Source: Comamonadaceae bacterium
GTDB lineage: Bacteria; Pseudomonadota; Gammaproteobacteria; Burkholderiales; Burkholderiaceae_C
DNA: 64,000 bases
Direction of reading: 5' to 3'
Assembly: GCA_947453965.1 (NCBI GenBank)
Contig: CANGIQ010000002.1
Coordinates: 1 to 64,000 of the forward strand
Shown: piece by piece, positions 53,064-63,416 of the stretch
How the letters are laid out: each line of letters begins with the position of its first letter
How positions within the stretch are numbered: position 1 is the first letter of the stretch
Notes under the pieces: model-generated
Database searches by the model: none
Told to the model about the DNA's origin: nothing
The model's input: the letters and a program-made list of their open reading frames with translations, nothing else
Translations under genes and position numbers: made by a program

Positions 53064-54395
53064 TTGAACATTGACAATCCCAACGCGCTCGGCGATACGC
53101 AGACGCAAGAGCCCGCAAGCTTGAGTTTTTCTCAACTTGGTCTCAACGCTGAGTTGCAAAGCTCGATGGCCCATGTGGGCTTCACAACGCCAACACCTGT
53201 TCAGCTCGAGGCCATTGGTCCTGCTTTGGCACGCCGCGATGTGTTGGCCCAAGCACAAACCGGCTCGGGCAAAACATTGGCTTATGTGTTGCCACTGTTG
53301 CAGCAACTCATGGCCACAGCTGCATCGCGTGACGATGCGCCGAAAAAACGCATCACCCAAGTGCTGGTGCTGGTCCCCACACGCGAACTCGCCACACAGG
53401 TGAGCGATGTGCTGCGCGATGTGGCGCGACCGCTCACGCAATCGATCAAAGTGGGCACCGTGTTTGGTGGCGTGTCCATCAACCCACAAATGATGAGCCT
53501 GCGCAGTGGTGCCGATGTGGTGGTGGCCACGCCCGGGCGCTTGCTCGATTTGGTCGATCACAACGCGTTGAACTTGGGTCAGGTGCAACACCTGGTGCTG
53601 GACGAAGCGGACCGTTTGCTCGACCTGGGCTTTGCCGAAGAGCTGCAACGCGTGCTGGCGCTGCTGCCAGCCAAACGACAAAACCTGTTGTTCAGTGCCA
53701 CTTTCGAGCCTGCGGTGCAGACCTTGGCCGAGGCGCTGCTCAACAACCCTGCGCGCATCACGATGGCCCGCATCGAGGCACACACGCCCGACATTGCGCA
53801 ACGTGCTATTTCAGTGGACGAGAAAAGCCGAACGGCTTTGCTGCGTCACCTCATCAAGACCCATGCGTGGCCACGCGTGTTGGTGTTTGTGGCCACGCGC
53901 TATGCGTGTGAACATGTGGCCAACAAGCTCTACAAAGCAGGTGTGTTTGCTACCGCCTTGCATGGCGAGATGAGCCAAGGCGCACGCCAAGATGTGTTGG
54001 CCGAGTTCAAAGAAGAACGTTGGGAAGTGGTGGTCACCACCGACTTGGCAGCGCGCGGCATTGACATTGCTCAGCTGCCTGTGGTGGTCAATTACGACTT
54101 ACCGCGCTCCGCCACCGACTACACCCATCGCATTGGTCGCACAGGTCGTGCGGGGGCACATGGTGAAGCAGTGAGTTTTGTGACGGCAGCCACGTTGGCA
54201 CATTGGCAGCTGATTCAAAAACGCGCCCAAGTGCAGTTACCACTTGAAGTGCTCGAAGGCTTTGAGCCAACTGAAGCACCGCCACCTGCATCACCGCTGA
54301 ATGACGGCACAGGTGGGATCAAAGGCAAACGTCCGAGCAAAAAAGACAAGTTGCGTGCCGCTGTCGCTGCACTGGCAGTGGAACAAAAACCTTAA
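53064..54395 (+). CDS. DEAD-box ATP-dependent RNA helicase (RhlE-like)
   Basis: 443 residues. Q-motif region LSFSQLGLNAELQSSM...TPTPVQLEAI, motif I AQTGSGKT, VPTRELA, DEAD in VLDEADRLLDLG, SAT, TTDLAARGIDI and HRIGRTGRAG. The conserved N-terminus requires a start before LSFSQLGL, but the only candidates there are TTG codons (53064 or 53121), with no clear Shine-Dalgarno, so the start is uncertain. The stop overlaps the convergent gene. Confidence 0.92.
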   Translation: MNIDNPNALGDTQTQEPASLSFSQLGLNAELQSSMAHVGFTTPTPVQLEAIGPALARRDVLAQAQTGSGKTLAYVLPLLQQLMATAASRDDAPKKRITQVLVLVPTRELATQVSDVLRDVARPLTQSIKVGTVFGGVSINPQMMSLRSGADVVVATPGRLLDLVDHNALNLGQVQHLVLDEADRLLDLGFAEELQRVLALLPAKRQNLLFSATFEPAVQTLAEALLNNPARITMARIEAHTPDIAQRAISVDEKSRTALLRHLIKTHAWPRVLVFVATRYACEHVANKLYKAGVFATALHGEMSQGARQDVLAEFKEERWEVVVTTDLAARGIDIAQLPVVVNYDLPRSATDYTHRIGRTGRAGAHGEAVSFVTAATLAHWQLIQKRAQVQLPLEVLEGFEPTEAPPPASPLNDGTGGIKGKRPSKKDKLRAAVAALAVEQKP

Positions 54396-54745
54396 TCGTT
54401 GTTGTCGTCGTCCAAACCATCCAAGGCATGGCGTTCTTGGTGCTCACGTGCTTCGCCTGCTGGGCGTTTGGCGCGTACACCGTGTTTGGCCAAGATCTCC
54501 ACATAAAACTGTGAGGCGTGCTCTTTGGCGGCTGTGTCGATGCAGGTGATGACATTGGCCAAATGCACCACTTCGGCGGTGTCTTCACTCAAGCCAAATT
54601 TGCAATCGAAGTCCCAAAAATCGGCGCCTTCGGGCAAGTCACGGCGGCGTTCGCGTTTGAGATATTTGCGAATCTCGTGCTTAATAGCGTCGAGCAAGCG
54701 GTCGGGGTGTTTGCCTTCGACCTGGAGTTGGAATGTTTTTTTCAT
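54392..54745 (-). CDS. DUF6172-like protein
   Basis: 117 residues, conserved in appearance: MKKTFQLQVEGKHPDRLLDA, then IRKYLKRERRRDLPEGADFWDFDCKFG, as in an uncharacterised proteobacterial family. The C-terminus is polar and acidic (DGLDDDNND). Cytosolic. No function is known to me. Confidence 0.75.
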   Translation of the reverse strand: MKKTFQLQVEGKHPDRLLDAIKHEIRKYLKRERRRDLPEGADFWDFDCKFGLSEDTAEVVHLANVITCIDTAAKEHASQFYVEILAKHGVRAKRPAGEAREHQERHALDGLDDDNND

Positions 54746-54841
54746 GAAAGTCCTTGTGGGGAAATGCGCCCGAAAAGGACGAGAGAATCAGTTGTCACAA
54801 CAGGTGCAGTGACAGCGATGGTGAAGGCAATTCGTGCCTCT

Positions 54842-56149
54842 TCATAACTGTGCAAACACTTCAGCCGCCGCAGCGACGGTCTGCGCAATATCCGCTTCGG
54901 TGTGAGCAGCGCTGACGAACCCGGCTTCGTATAAAGCCGGGGCGATGTACACGCCACGGTCTAACAAGCCATGAAAGAGCTTGTTGAACTTGGGGCTGTC
55001 GCTGGTCATGACCTTCGCGTAGTTTTGGGGCAGCTCGGGCAACAAGAAGAAACCAAACATGCCCCCTTGGCAATCGGCGCTGAAAGGCACGCCTGCTTTG
55101 GCAGCAGCGGCGCTGAGTCCATGGACCAAGCTGTGTGTGCGCGCACTCAGTGAATCCCAAAAACCGGGCTTGGCAATTTCTTTCAAGGTGGCCAAGCCGC
55201 AGGCCGTGGCCACTGGGTTGCCGCTCAAGGTACCAGCTTGGTACACCGGACCCGTGGGCGCGAGCTGTTGCATGATGGCGCGTGGGCCACCAAAGGCCGC
55301 CAGTGGCATGCCACCACCGATGACTTTGCCCAGCACCGTGATGTCGGGTTGAAAACCAGGAATCAATTGGGCGTACACGCTTTGCGCGGAGCCGAGTGCC
55401 ACGCGAAATCCCGTCATCACTTCGTCAAACACAAACAGGGCGCCGTATTCGGTGCACAGCTCGCGGCAGCGTTTCATGAAGGGAACAGACGCGCGCACAA
55501 AGTTCATATTGCCAGCGATAGGTTCAATCATCACGCACGCGAGTTCCTTGCCATGCAGTTGGAACGCTTCTTCAAGTTGCGCGACGTTGTTGTACTCAAG
55601 CACCAAGGTGTGCTGCACCACTTCGGGCGGCACGCCTGCGCTGGTGGGGTTGCCAAAGGTGGCCAGGCCCGAGCCTGCTTTGACCAGCAGCGCGTCGGCG
55701 TGGCCGTGGTAGCAGCCTTCAAACTTGATGATCTTGCTGCGGCCCGTGGCACCGCGTGCCAAGCGCAAAGCGCTCATGCCGGCTTCGGTGCCCGAGCTGA
55801 CCAAGCGCACCATTTCCATCGAGGGCACGTGCTTCAAGATTTCTTCGGCCAGCTCAATTTCGCGCTCTGTGGGTGCGCCAAACGAGAACCCATCCAGCGC
55901 TGCTTTTTGCACGGCTTCCAACACCACCGGGTTGCCATGGCCCAAGATCATGGGCCCCCAAGAGCCGATGTAGTCGATGTACTTTTGACCATTGGCGTCC
56001 CAAAAGTAAGCGCCTTGGGCGCGTTGTACAAAGCGGGGGGTGCCGCCCACGGCGCGAAACGCGCGTACGGGGGAGTTGACGCCACCGGGGATTACTCGGG
56101 CAGCGCGGTTAAACAGGGTTTGGTTCAAATCGGTCATGGTTGTCAACAT
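54842..56149 (-). CDS. hemL: Glutamate-1-semialdehyde 2,1-aminomutase
   Basis: Forms 5-aminolevulinate for tetrapyrroles. PLP enzyme; 435 residues from the ATG at 56149, which overlaps the thiD stop as TGATG; the ATG at 56137 ([19 protein letters not shown]) fits family starts better. Visible are [42 protein letters not shown] and the PLP lysine in [18 protein letters not shown]. Confidence 0.95.
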   Translation of the reverse strand: MLTTMTDLNQTLFNRAARVIPGGVNSPVRAFRAVGGTPRFVQRAQGAYFWDANGQKYIDYIGSWGPMILGHGNPVVLEAVQKAALDGFSFGAPTEREIELAEEILKHVPSMEMVRLVSSGTEAGMSALRLARGATGRSKIIKFEGCYHGHADALLVKAGSGLATFGNPTSAGVPPEVVQHTLVLEYNNVAQLEEAFQLHGKELACVMIEPIAGNMNFVRASVPFMKRCRELCTEYGALFVFDEVMTGFRVALGSAQSVYAQLIPGFQPDITVLGKVIGGGMPLAAFGGPRAIMQQLAPTGPVYQAGTLSGNPVATACGLATLKEIAKPGFWDSLSARTHSLVHGLSAAAAKAGVPFSADCQGGMFGFFLLPELPQNYAKVMTSDSPKFNKLFHGLLDRGVYIAPALYEAGFVSAAHTEADIAQTVAAAAEVFAQL

Positions 56150-57078
56150 CAATGTTTGGTTTCGTGGCGAGGCAACGAGAAGTCTTCGGCCGTGGCCGGG
56201 CCATCGTCTTCGTGACCTTCGTCATCCAATTCGGCCCAGAACAGGCGATCGGGCAACAGGTGGCCCATGCCGGGGCGGTAGCCACCGTTGAGGCTTTGGT
56301 CCAGAAAGGCCAAGGCTTCATGGGTGGCGGCTTCCAGGTCGGTGCCTGCGGCCAACAAGGCGGCCAGGGTCATGCTCAGGGTGTCGCCCGCACCGGTGAA
56401 TACAGCGTCAAAACGCTCAAAGCGTTCGGTGGCCATCACGGTGTGGGGTGTGGCCAACACGTTTTCTACGTGCTGATCGGGTTGGTTGATGCCGGTTACC
56501 AGCACATAGGGCACGCCCACTTCGGCTGCGGCACGCGCAATGTCGCGTGGACCCGGGCTGCGCTCGTTGCTCCAGTCGGGCAACAACCAACGCCACAAGG
56601 TGTTGTGGTTGCCCACCAGCAGTGTGGTCTGGGGCAAGATCAGTTCGCGGAAGGCATCCAAATACGCGTCGATCTTTTCATCTTCCCACCACGACAAATT
56701 CGGCATGTAGGCCACCACGGGCACTTCGGCGTAGTCGGTGGCGATCTCGGCAATCGCGCTCAGATTCTCAGGATTCCCGCAAAACCCGACCTTGATCACT
56801 TGCACCGTCACGTCTTCTAAAACGCTGCGGGCTTGTTCGGCCACAGCCTCTTCATCGAAGGCGACGTGGTCAAAGATTTCTGCCGTGTCGCGCATGTAGG
56901 CGCCGGTCACCACGGGCAGTGCATGTGCGCCAACTGACGCGCAAGACAGGGTGTCAGCGCTGATGCCGCCCGCACCACAGGGATCGTTGGCGTTGAACAC
57001 CAGCACGCAAGGGGGTGCGGCCGAGCTGTCGTCAGACAGCGTCGTTTCGGGGGGGAGGGGGTGGTTTTCTTGCGCCAT
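56149..57078 (-). CDS. thiD: Hydroxymethylpyrimidine / phosphomethylpyrimidine kinase
   Basis: Thiamine biosynthesis kinase of the ribokinase fold. 309 residues from the Met at 57078 (two further in-frame codons upstream are less likely). [26 protein letters not shown] is the N-terminal substrate region; [19 protein letters not shown] is the GAGD catalytic motif. Coupled to hemL; divergent from rubredoxin. Confidence 0.9.
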   Translation of the reverse strand: MAQENHPLPPETTLSDDSSAAPPCVLVFNANDPCGAGGISADTLSCASVGAHALPVVTGAYMRDTAEIFDHVAFDEEAVAEQARSVLEDVTVQVIKVGFCGNPENLSAIAEIATDYAEVPVVAYMPNLSWWEDEKIDAYLDAFRELILPQTTLLVGNHNTLWRWLLPDWSNERSPGPRDIARAAAEVGVPYVLVTGINQPDQHVENVLATPHTVMATERFERFDAVFTGAGDTLSMTLAALLAAGTDLEAATHEALAFLDQSLNGGYRPGMGHLLPDRLFWAELDDEGHEDDGPATAEDFSLPRHETKH

Positions 57079-57129
57079 GAGCCGGTCGATACAATGCATT
57101 TCATTCTATGCGTTGACGAAAGAAATGCT

Positions 57130-57297
57130 GTGGCAAAAACTTGGATGTGTCTGATTTGTGGCTGGATTTATGACGAAGAGGTCGGTGCGCCTGACCACGG
57201 CATTGCGCCTGGCACAGCCTGGGCTGATGTGCCCATGAACTGGACCTGTCCCGAATGCGGTGCCCGCAAAGAAGATTTTGAAATGGTGCAGTTCTAA
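57130..57297 (+). CDS. Rubredoxin
   Basis: 55 residues starting with GTG at 57130 (VAKTWMCLICGWIYDEEVG...). The four iron ligands are in CLICG and CPECG. The longer open frame upstream runs through the thiD start region and is not conserved in look. It carries electrons in the cytosol; its partner is unknown. Confidence 0.92.
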   Translation: MAKTWMCLICGWIYDEEVGAPDHGIAPGTAWADVPMNWTCPECGARKEDFEMVQF

Positions 57298-57312
57298 GCT
57301 GACTGCACGTAT

Positions 57313-57960
57313 ATGCGCGTTCGTCCTGATTTTGAACACCATCTGCTGACCTTGCTACGGCATCGGCCGGTGATTCACCTGCCCTCCGTCAAACGGTTGC
57401 TGGGCTTGTGCGAACAGCAAATGCAGTCGGAATCACACTCGGGTTGGCTGACGTTTTGGTCCTTGGCGGCCCATTACTTCAGTGGTTTGCAATACGAGCC
57501 AGGGCGCGAATTCACAGCGGCCGAAGCGGCAGCGGCCAGCCAAGTCTTGAGTGGCTTGCTGTTGCGCGAGCAGTTCAACCCGGAACAAGACCCGTCAGCC
57601 CTCAACTTAGAGGTGGTGAACCATCTGTTGTTTTTAGACCAAGCCGATGTGATCACCCAGCGCTTGGTCAACACCTTGCATGTGTGTGCCACCGAGCCTG
57701 AACCAGCGGTGTTGGAGAGCTTGCAAGAAGACGCGTATCGCATGGCGCTGTTGGCCCAAGACGTGTCGTTGACTGCCGTGCAACAAGTGGCCGATGCCTT
57801 GGCCTCACAACTGGCCAGACTGCGCGCGCAACGTGTGGTGGTCGATCTCTCGGCCAGCTTGCAAGGCGCGCAAGAGGTGAGTCGGCTGTTGCACCAATTT
57901 GCGGTGGGCAACGCCCATGTGCCGCAAGAAAACGTGCTCGCAGCCCTGCGCGAGGGCTGA
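57313..57960 (+). CDS. Uncharacterised helical protein
   Basis: 215 residues, no signal peptide or membrane helix. Starts MRVRPDFEHHLLTLLRHRPV and is rich in Leu/Ala/Gln helices (TAVQQVADALASQLARLRAQ). No motif recognised. It follows rubredoxin by 15 bases. In related genomes type IV pilus chemotaxis genes can follow rubredoxin, but nothing here identifies it as one. Confidence 0.65.
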   Translation: MRVRPDFEHHLLTLLRHRPVIHLPSVKRLLGLCEQQMQSESHSGWLTFWSLAAHYFSGLQYEPGREFTAAEAAAASQVLSGLLLREQFNPEQDPSALNLEVVNHLLFLDQADVITQRLVNTLHVCATEPEPAVLESLQEDAYRMALLAQDVSLTAVQQVADALASQLARLRAQRVVVDLSASLQGAQEVSRLLHQFAVGNAHVPQENVLAALREG

Positions 57961-58003
57961 GTGGCGCAGGGGGTACGCGGCGTCAGTGCCTCGATGTCAC
58001 GTT

Positions 58004-59503
58004 TTATTTCACTTTTTTCACCACGGCATAGCGCTCCAGCGTGAGCGCTCGTGCTTGGGCATGGTCCACGATGGGCAATGGGTAATCGCGCCCCAACACC
58101 AACCCGGCAGCCTCTAGCTCCATCGGTTTGGCCAGCCATGGCGCGTGAATGGCGGCAGCCCCAAGTTTGGCCAGTGCAGGCACATAGCGGCGGATGAACT
58201 TGCCTTCGGGGTCAAACTTCTCGCTCTGGCTGGTGGGGTTGAAGATGCGAAAGTAGGGCTGCGCATCGCAGCCGCTGGAGCTGGCCCATTGCCAGCCGCC
58301 GTTGTTGGCGGCCAAGTCAAAATCGTTCAAATGTTCGGCAAAGTAGCGCTCGCCCCAGCGCCAGTCAATGCCCAAATCTTTCACCAAAAAGCTCGCCACC
58401 ACCATGCGCAAGCGGTTGTGCATGTAGCCGGTTTGGTTGATCTGGGCCATGGCCGCATCCACCAGCGGATAGCCTGTGCGGCCCTCGCACCAGGCCGCAA
58501 ACAGTTCTTTGGCGTGTTTGTGGTGTTCCCATTGGATGGCGTCGTATTCAGGTTTGAATGCGGCCTTCACCACCCGCGGGTGGTGGTGCAAGATCTGGTG
58601 ATAAAAATCACGCCAAATCAACTCAGACAACCACGTTTCCGCGCCTTTGGAACCCGTCAACATGCGTTGGTAAGCGGTGGACGCCAGTTGCCGAATTGAC
58701 ACCGTGCCAAAGCGCAAATGCACGCCCAAGTAACTGGGGCCTTTGACAGCCGGAAAGTTGCGCGTTTCGTCGTAACGATCCATGCGGTCGAAGAAATCTT
58801 CAAACAAGGCCAAGCCACCCGGGCTGCCTGTGGGCACGTGCAGGCTGCTGAGGTTGGTCACTTCAAAGCCAATGTCTTCCAAACTGGGCACGGGCTGGCG
58901 GTAGGCTTGGGGCCGTGGGGCCAAGGCTTTGATGTATTTGCCTACCGGGTAGCTGCGCAGATAGAAGTCGTTCACCTTTTGTAGCCAGGCGTTTTTGTAG
59001 GGTGTGAACACGCCATAGGGCTTGCGCATTTGCGTCAACACCTCGCTGCGCTCAAAAATCACATGGTCTTTGTAGGTCTGAAACCCAATGCCTGCATTGG
59101 CCAAGGCGCCACGCACTGCCGCGTCGCGCGCTTGGGCTTCGGGTTCGTCGTCATGGTTGGCAAACACTTCTTGCACGCCCAGCTCACGCGCCAAGCGTGG
59201 CACCTCATCCGCCGCCACGGCATGGCGCACGATCAGGCCTGCGCCGGCCTGGCCCGCCACGGCGTGCAGCTCGGTGTCGAGTGTGACCAGTGACTCTCGG
59301 ATGAACTCCACCCGGCGGTCTTGGCGCGGCAGGAGGTCCAAAATCGCGCGGTCGAACACAAACACGCAGTGCACCTGTTTGCAGCTTTTGAGCGCGTGGT
59401 ACAGCGCGGCGTTGTCAAACGCACGTAAATCGCGGCGGAACCACATGAGCCCGCTGGCCACATGGGGCGAATGGTGGGCTGAATGAGGGATGTGGTTAGG
59501 CAT
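58004..59503 (-). CDS. phrB: Deoxyribodipyrimidine photo-lyase
   Basis: Repairs cyclobutane pyrimidine dimers with light. 499 residues from ATG 59503 (AAAGGGTG upstream; an in-frame GTG lies 6 bases earlier). N-terminal antenna domain LMWFRRDLRAFDNAALYHAL; FAD domain with WLSELIWRDFYHQILHHHP, GYPLVDAAMAQINQTGYMHNRLRMVVASFL and DFDLAANNGGWQWASSSGCDAQP. Confidence 0.96.
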   Translation of the reverse strand: MPNHIPHSAHHSPHVASGLMWFRRDLRAFDNAALYHALKSCKQVHCVFVFDRAILDLLPRQDRRVEFIRESLVTLDTELHAVAGQAGAGLIVRHAVAADEVPRLARELGVQEVFANHDDEPEAQARDAAVRGALANAGIGFQTYKDHVIFERSEVLTQMRKPYGVFTPYKNAWLQKVNDFYLRSYPVGKYIKALAPRPQAYRQPVPSLEDIGFEVTNLSSLHVPTGSPGGLALFEDFFDRMDRYDETRNFPAVKGPSYLGVHLRFGTVSIRQLASTAYQRMLTGSKGAETWLSELIWRDFYHQILHHHPRVVKAAFKPEYDAIQWEHHKHAKELFAAWCEGRTGYPLVDAAMAQINQTGYMHNRLRMVVASFLVKDLGIDWRWGERYFAEHLNDFDLAANNGGWQWASSSGCDAQPYFRIFNPTSQSEKFDPEGKFIRRYVPALAKLGAAAIHAPWLAKPMELEAAGLVLGRDYPLPIVDHAQARALTLERYAVVKKVK

Positions 59504-59525
59504 GTTCACCCTTTAAAATTGGCAT

Positions 59526-60173
59526 ATGACCGCTGATTCTGCCTCCATCAACCTGACGCATCACTTTTTGATTGCAATGCCTGGGCTGGAGGATGCGACA
59601 TTTGCCAAAAGCGTGGTCTATTTGTGCGAACACAGCGAACGCGGTGCGCTGGGCCTTGTGATCAACAAAGCCAGCGAGCTGTCCATGACCGGTTTGTTTG
59701 ACAAAGTCGATCTGCCTTTGCATCGCCTAGATTTGATTGATGCACCGGTGCTCCAAGGTGGCCCGGTCCATACCGAGCGTGGCTTTGTGCTGCACGAGGC
59801 GATGATTGCCAACCCGCCCGAGACCAGCACCGAAGCCGACGCATTGAGCGCCGTGTCTGAACCCAGCCCCACACCTGAGTCGGTGTACGCCTCGACCATG
59901 ACCATTCCCGGTGGCTTGGAGATGACCACCTCCAAAGACGTGCTCGAAGCCTTGTCCACCGGTGCCGGCCCACGCCGTGTGCTGATTTCTTTGGGCTACG
60001 CCGCATGGGGTGAGGGCCAGCTGGAGTCCGAGTTGGCTGAAAACAGCTGGCTCACCGTGGCCGCAGACACGCAAGTGATTTTTGACACGCCGATTGAGCA
60101 GCGCTACGAGCGTGCCATGGCCTTGCTGGGTTTGGCGCCTTGGATGTTGTCCTCTGAAGTGGGGCATTCATGA
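59526..60173 (+). CDS. YqgE/AlgH family protein
   Basis: 215 residues. LTHHFLIAMPGLEDATFAKSVVYLCEHSERGALGLVINK is the family start, followed by LQGGPVHTERGFVLH and ISLGYAAWGEGQLESELAENSWL. A middle insertion (ETSTEADALSAVSEPSPTPE) makes it a little longer than usual. Function unknown; coupled to ruvX by a 4-base overlap. Confidence 0.93.
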   Translation: MTADSASINLTHHFLIAMPGLEDATFAKSVVYLCEHSERGALGLVINKASELSMTGLFDKVDLPLHRLDLIDAPVLQGGPVHTERGFVLHEAMIANPPETSTEADALSAVSEPSPTPESVYASTMTIPGGLEMTTSKDVLEALSTGAGPRRVLISLGYAAWGEGQLESELAENSWLTVAADTQVIFDTPIEQRYERAMALLGLAPWMLSSEVGHS

Positions 60174-60625
60174 CCGAAGCCCAGGACGTTCAAGTGGCAG
60201 GCGCACCCGATGCGTCTACACCCAAGCCGGCGGTGCCCGCGCACTGTCAATCTTTTTTGGCGTTTGACTTTGGTGTCAAACGCATCGGCGTGGCCTATGG
60301 CAGCCGCATGATGCGCGAAGCGCAGGCACAAAAAACTGTCAACGCCGAAGGCGATGCGCGTTGGACCTTGATCAGCCAGCGCATTGCCGAATGGCAGCCC
60401 GACGCCTTGGTGGTGGGCGTGCCCTATCACCCCGACGGGGCGGCGCATGAGAACACCGCCAAGGCAAAAAAATTTGCCCGCCAGTTGAATGGCCGCTACA
60501 ACCTGCCGGTGTTTGAAGTGGACGAGCGCTACAGCACCACCGAGGCCCACGCCCAAGGCGCCCGCGATGCAGATGCGGCTTCGGCGTGCATCATCCTGAA
60601 TCAATTTTTTCGAGAGAACTTATGA
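60170..60625 (+). CDS. ruvX: Putative pre-16S rRNA nuclease / Holliday junction resolvase-like YqgF
   Basis: 151 residues. RNase H-like fold: LAFDFGVKRIGVAYGSRMM (first catalytic Asp), VVGVPYHPDGAAHENTAKAKKFA and VDERYSTTEA (second acidic site), and a final Asp near the C-terminus (ARDADAASACIIL). It has an N-terminal extension of about 20 residues. Overlaps pyrR by 4 bases. Confidence 0.93.
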   Translation: MTEAQDVQVAGAPDASTPKPAVPAHCQSFLAFDFGVKRIGVAYGSRMMREAQAQKTVNAEGDARWTLISQRIAEWQPDALVVGVPYHPDGAAHENTAKAKKFARQLNGRYNLPVFEVDERYSTTEAHAQGARDADAASACIILNQFFRENL

Positions 60626-61125
60626 GTACCCACGGAAACCTCATGCTGGATGCCGAGAGCTTGTACACCGAGCTGCTCAAAGGCGTGCGCAGCATGCTCA
60701 CTCCCACCACGCGTTTGGTGGGTATCACCTCGGGCGGTGCTTGGCTCGCTGCACGTTTGCAAAAAGACTTAGGGCTGGACGGCGAGGCCGGCAGCATTTC
60801 ATCGGCCATGCACCGCGATGACTTTGCGCAGCGCGGCTTGGCCGATGGTGGCCAAACCAAGTTGCCTTTTGAAGTCAACGGGGCCCACCTCATCGTCTTG
60901 GATGATGTGCTCTACACCGGCCGCACCATCCGTGCGGTGCTCAATGAATTGTTTGACTACGGCCGTCCTGCCCATGTGCAACTGGCGGTGTTGGTCGACC
61001 GGGGTGGCCGCGAGTTACCGGTTCAAGCCGATTACGCCGCCGCACGGGTGACGTTGCCAGTAGCTCAGTCGCTCACGCTGGCCAAAGACGACAACGGTCA
61101 ATTTAATTTCTCAGTGAAGGGCTAA
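60622..61125 (+). CDS. pyrR: PyrR-type phosphoribosyltransferase
   Basis: 167 residues from ATG 60622 (overlapping the ruvX stop). Type I PRTase: the PRPP loop is [20 protein letters not shown], and [19 protein letters not shown] follows as in PyrR. In Gram-positive bacteria PyrR is also an RNA-binding attenuator; here linkage to pyrB suggests a pyrimidine role, but RNA binding is not shown. Confidence 0.92.
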   Translation: MSTHGNLMLDAESLYTELLKGVRSMLTPTTRLVGITSGGAWLAARLQKDLGLDGEAGSISSAMHRDDFAQRGLADGGQTKLPFEVNGAHLIVLDDVLYTGRTIRAVLNELFDYGRPAHVQLAVLVDRGGRELPVQADYAAARVTLPVAQSLTLAKDDNGQFNFSVKG

Positions 61126-61130
61126 TCCCA

Positions 61131-62093
61131 GTGCTCTACAAACGTAACCCCCAACTCAACAAAAACGGTGAGCTGATTCACCTGCTCTCCACCGAAGGGC
61201 TGTCGCGCGACATCCTGACGCACATCTTGGACACGGCCGCCAACTTTGTGTCGGTCAATGACCGTGAAGTCAAGAAGGTGCCTTTGTTGCGCGGCAAAAG
61301 TGTGTTCAACCTGTTTTTTGAAAACAGCACCCGCACCCGCACCACCTTTGAAATTGCTGCCAAGCGTTTGTCGGCCGATGTATTCAACCTAGACATTGCC
61401 CGCTCGTCTGCCGCCAAGGGCGAGTCGCTGCTCGACACGATTGCCAACCTCAGCGCCATGGCCGCCGATATTTTTGTGGTGCGTCACAGCGAATCCGGCG
61501 CGCCGTACCTGATTGCCGAACATGTGGCACCGCATGTGCACGTGGTCAACGCCGGTGACGGTCGTCACGCACACCCCACGCAGGGTTTGCTCGACATGTA
61601 CACCATCCGCCACTACAAAAAAGATTTCACCAACCTCACCGTGGCCATTGTGGGCGACGTGCTGCACTCGCGTGTGGCGCGCTCGGACATTCACGCACTC
61701 ACCACGCTGGGTTGCGCCGAAGTGCGTGTGGTCGGCCCCAAGACCTTGGTGCCCGGCGACTTGTCGGCCATGGGTGTCAAGGTGTTCAACAACCTCGAAG
61801 AAGGCATCAAGGGTTGTGATGTGGTCATCATGCTGCGCTTGCAAAACGAACGCATGAGCGGCGCGCTGCTGCCTTCCAGCCAAGAATATTTCAAGTCGTT
61901 TGGCCTCACGCAAGAGAAGTTGCAACTGGCCAAACCCGACGCCATCGTGATGCACCCGGGCCCCATCAACCGTGGGGTGGAGATTGACTCTGCCGTGGTC
62001 GATGGGCCGCAAAGTGTCATCTTGTCGCAGGTGACGTTTGGTATTGCTGTGCGCATGGCCGTGATGTCCATCGTGGCGGGGAATGAAGCATGA
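61131..62093 (+). CDS. pyrB: Aspartate carbamoyltransferase catalytic subunit
   Basis: 320 residues, GTG start at 61131. Carbamoyl phosphate site [22 protein letters not shown], and [13 protein letters not shown] (aspartate loop). The 4-base overlap with a defective dihydroorotase gene is the layout of Pseudomonas pyrBC', in which the two proteins form a dodecamer. Confidence 0.96.
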   Translation: MLYKRNPQLNKNGELIHLLSTEGLSRDILTHILDTAANFVSVNDREVKKVPLLRGKSVFNLFFENSTRTRTTFEIAAKRLSADVFNLDIARSSAAKGESLLDTIANLSAMAADIFVVRHSESGAPYLIAEHVAPHVHVVNAGDGRHAHPTQGLLDMYTIRHYKKDFTNLTVAIVGDVLHSRVARSDIHALTTLGCAEVRVVGPKTLVPGDLSAMGVKVFNNLEEGIKGCDVVIMLRLQNERMSGALLPSSQEYFKSFGLTQEKLQLAKPDAIVMHPGPINRGVEIDSAVVDGPQSVILSQVTFGIAVRMAVMSIVAGNEA

Positions 62094-63403
62094 ACATCCT
62101 GATTCAACACGGTCGCGTCATCGACCCAGCCTCTGGCTTTGACCACGCCGCCGATGTGGCGGTGGCGGATGGCCACATCGTGGCCATCGCGAAAGCCGGT
62201 GAGAAGTTGCCCGCCAACTTCAAAGCCGAACACACCATCGACGCCAAGGGCTGCATCGTCGCTCCTGGCTTGGTCGACTTGCAAGTGCGTTTGCGCGAAC
62301 CCGGCTACGAGCACGAAGGCATGCTGGCCTCCGAGCTCACCGCCGCTGTCGCCGGTGGCGTGACCAGCTTGGTGTGCCCACCCGACACCGACCCTGTGTT
62401 GGACGAGCCTGGTTTGGTGGAGATGCTCAAGTTCCGCGCCGAAAAACTGCACCGTGCGCGCGTGTTCCCTTTAGGGGCTTTGACCGTCGGCTTGAAAGGC
62501 GAAGTGCTGACCGAAATGTCAGACCTCACCGACGCAGGCTGCGTCGGTTTCAGCCAAGCCGAAGTGCCGTTGGAAAACACCCAAGTCTTGCAGCGCGCCC
62601 TGCAATACGCCGCCACTTTTGGCTACACCGTGTGGCTGCGTCCGCAAGAAATTCACTTGGGCAAAGGCGTGGCCGCCAGCGGCCCACTCGCCACACGTTT
62701 GGGTTTGGGTGGCGTACCGGTGGCGGCAGAGACGATTGCCTTGCACACCATTTTTGCGCTCATGCGCGCTACTCGCGCACGCGTGCACTTGTGCCGCATC
62801 TCCAGCGCTGAAGGTGTGGACTTGGTGCGTGCCGCTAAGAAAGAAGGCTTAGCCGTGACGGCTGATGTGAGCATCAACTCCCTGCATTTGAGCGACCACG
62901 ACATTGGCTACTTTGACAGCCGTGCGCGCGTGACACCCGTGCTGCGTCAACAGCGCGATCGCGATGCCTTGCGCGCTGCGTTGGCCGACGGCACTTTGGA
63001 TGTGCTGGTGTCTGATCACACGCCCATCGACATCGATGGCAAAACCTTGCCTTTTGCCGAGGCCGAACCAGGTGCCACGGGTTTGGAATTACTTTTGAGC
63101 CTATCGCTCAAGTGGGCGCAAGAAGCGGGCGTGGGTGTGCTGCGTGCACTTGACGTGCTCACCTCGCAACCCGCCCGCGTGTTGGGATCGGTCGCAGGTG
63201 AAGACAAGGTGTTGGGTCAGTTACGCGTCGGTGGTGTGGCCGATGTGGTGGTGTTTGATCCGCAGGCTGAATGGCAAGTCACGCCCGATGCGTTACACAG
63301 CCAAGGCAAGCACACCCCATTTGCGTTTGACATGACGGGCATGCGCTTGCCAGCACGCGTTCAAGCCACCCTGGTCGACGGACGCATCGCGTTCCAGGCC
63401 TGA
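62090..63403 (+). CDS. pyrX: Non-catalytic dihydroorotase homologue (PyrC'/PyrX)
   Basis: 437 residues, dihydroorotase-like throughout, but key metal ligands are gone: the usual HxH of DxHVHxREPG reads [10 protein letters not shown], the HVS-type site reads CRISSAEG, and the HCE-type site reads WLRPQEIH. Only late motifs such as VSDHTPID remain. It is probably inactive and a structural partner of PyrB, as known for pseudomonad PyrC'. A working pyrC should lie elsewhere in the genome. Confidence 0.88.
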   Translation: MNILIQHGRVIDPASGFDHAADVAVADGHIVAIAKAGEKLPANFKAEHTIDAKGCIVAPGLVDLQVRLREPGYEHEGMLASELTAAVAGGVTSLVCPPDTDPVLDEPGLVEMLKFRAEKLHRARVFPLGALTVGLKGEVLTEMSDLTDAGCVGFSQAEVPLENTQVLQRALQYAATFGYTVWLRPQEIHLGKGVAASGPLATRLGLGGVPVAAETIALHTIFALMRATRARVHLCRISSAEGVDLVRAAKKEGLAVTADVSINSLHLSDHDIGYFDSRARVTPVLRQQRDRDALRAALADGTLDVLVSDHTPIDIDGKTLPFAEAEPGATGLELLLSLSLKWAQEAGVGVLRALDVLTSQPARVLGSVAGEDKVLGQLRVGGVADVVVFDPQAEWQVTPDALHSQGKHTPFAFDMTGMRLPARVQATLVDGRIAFQA

Positions 63404-63416
63404 GTCACCCGAGCCA

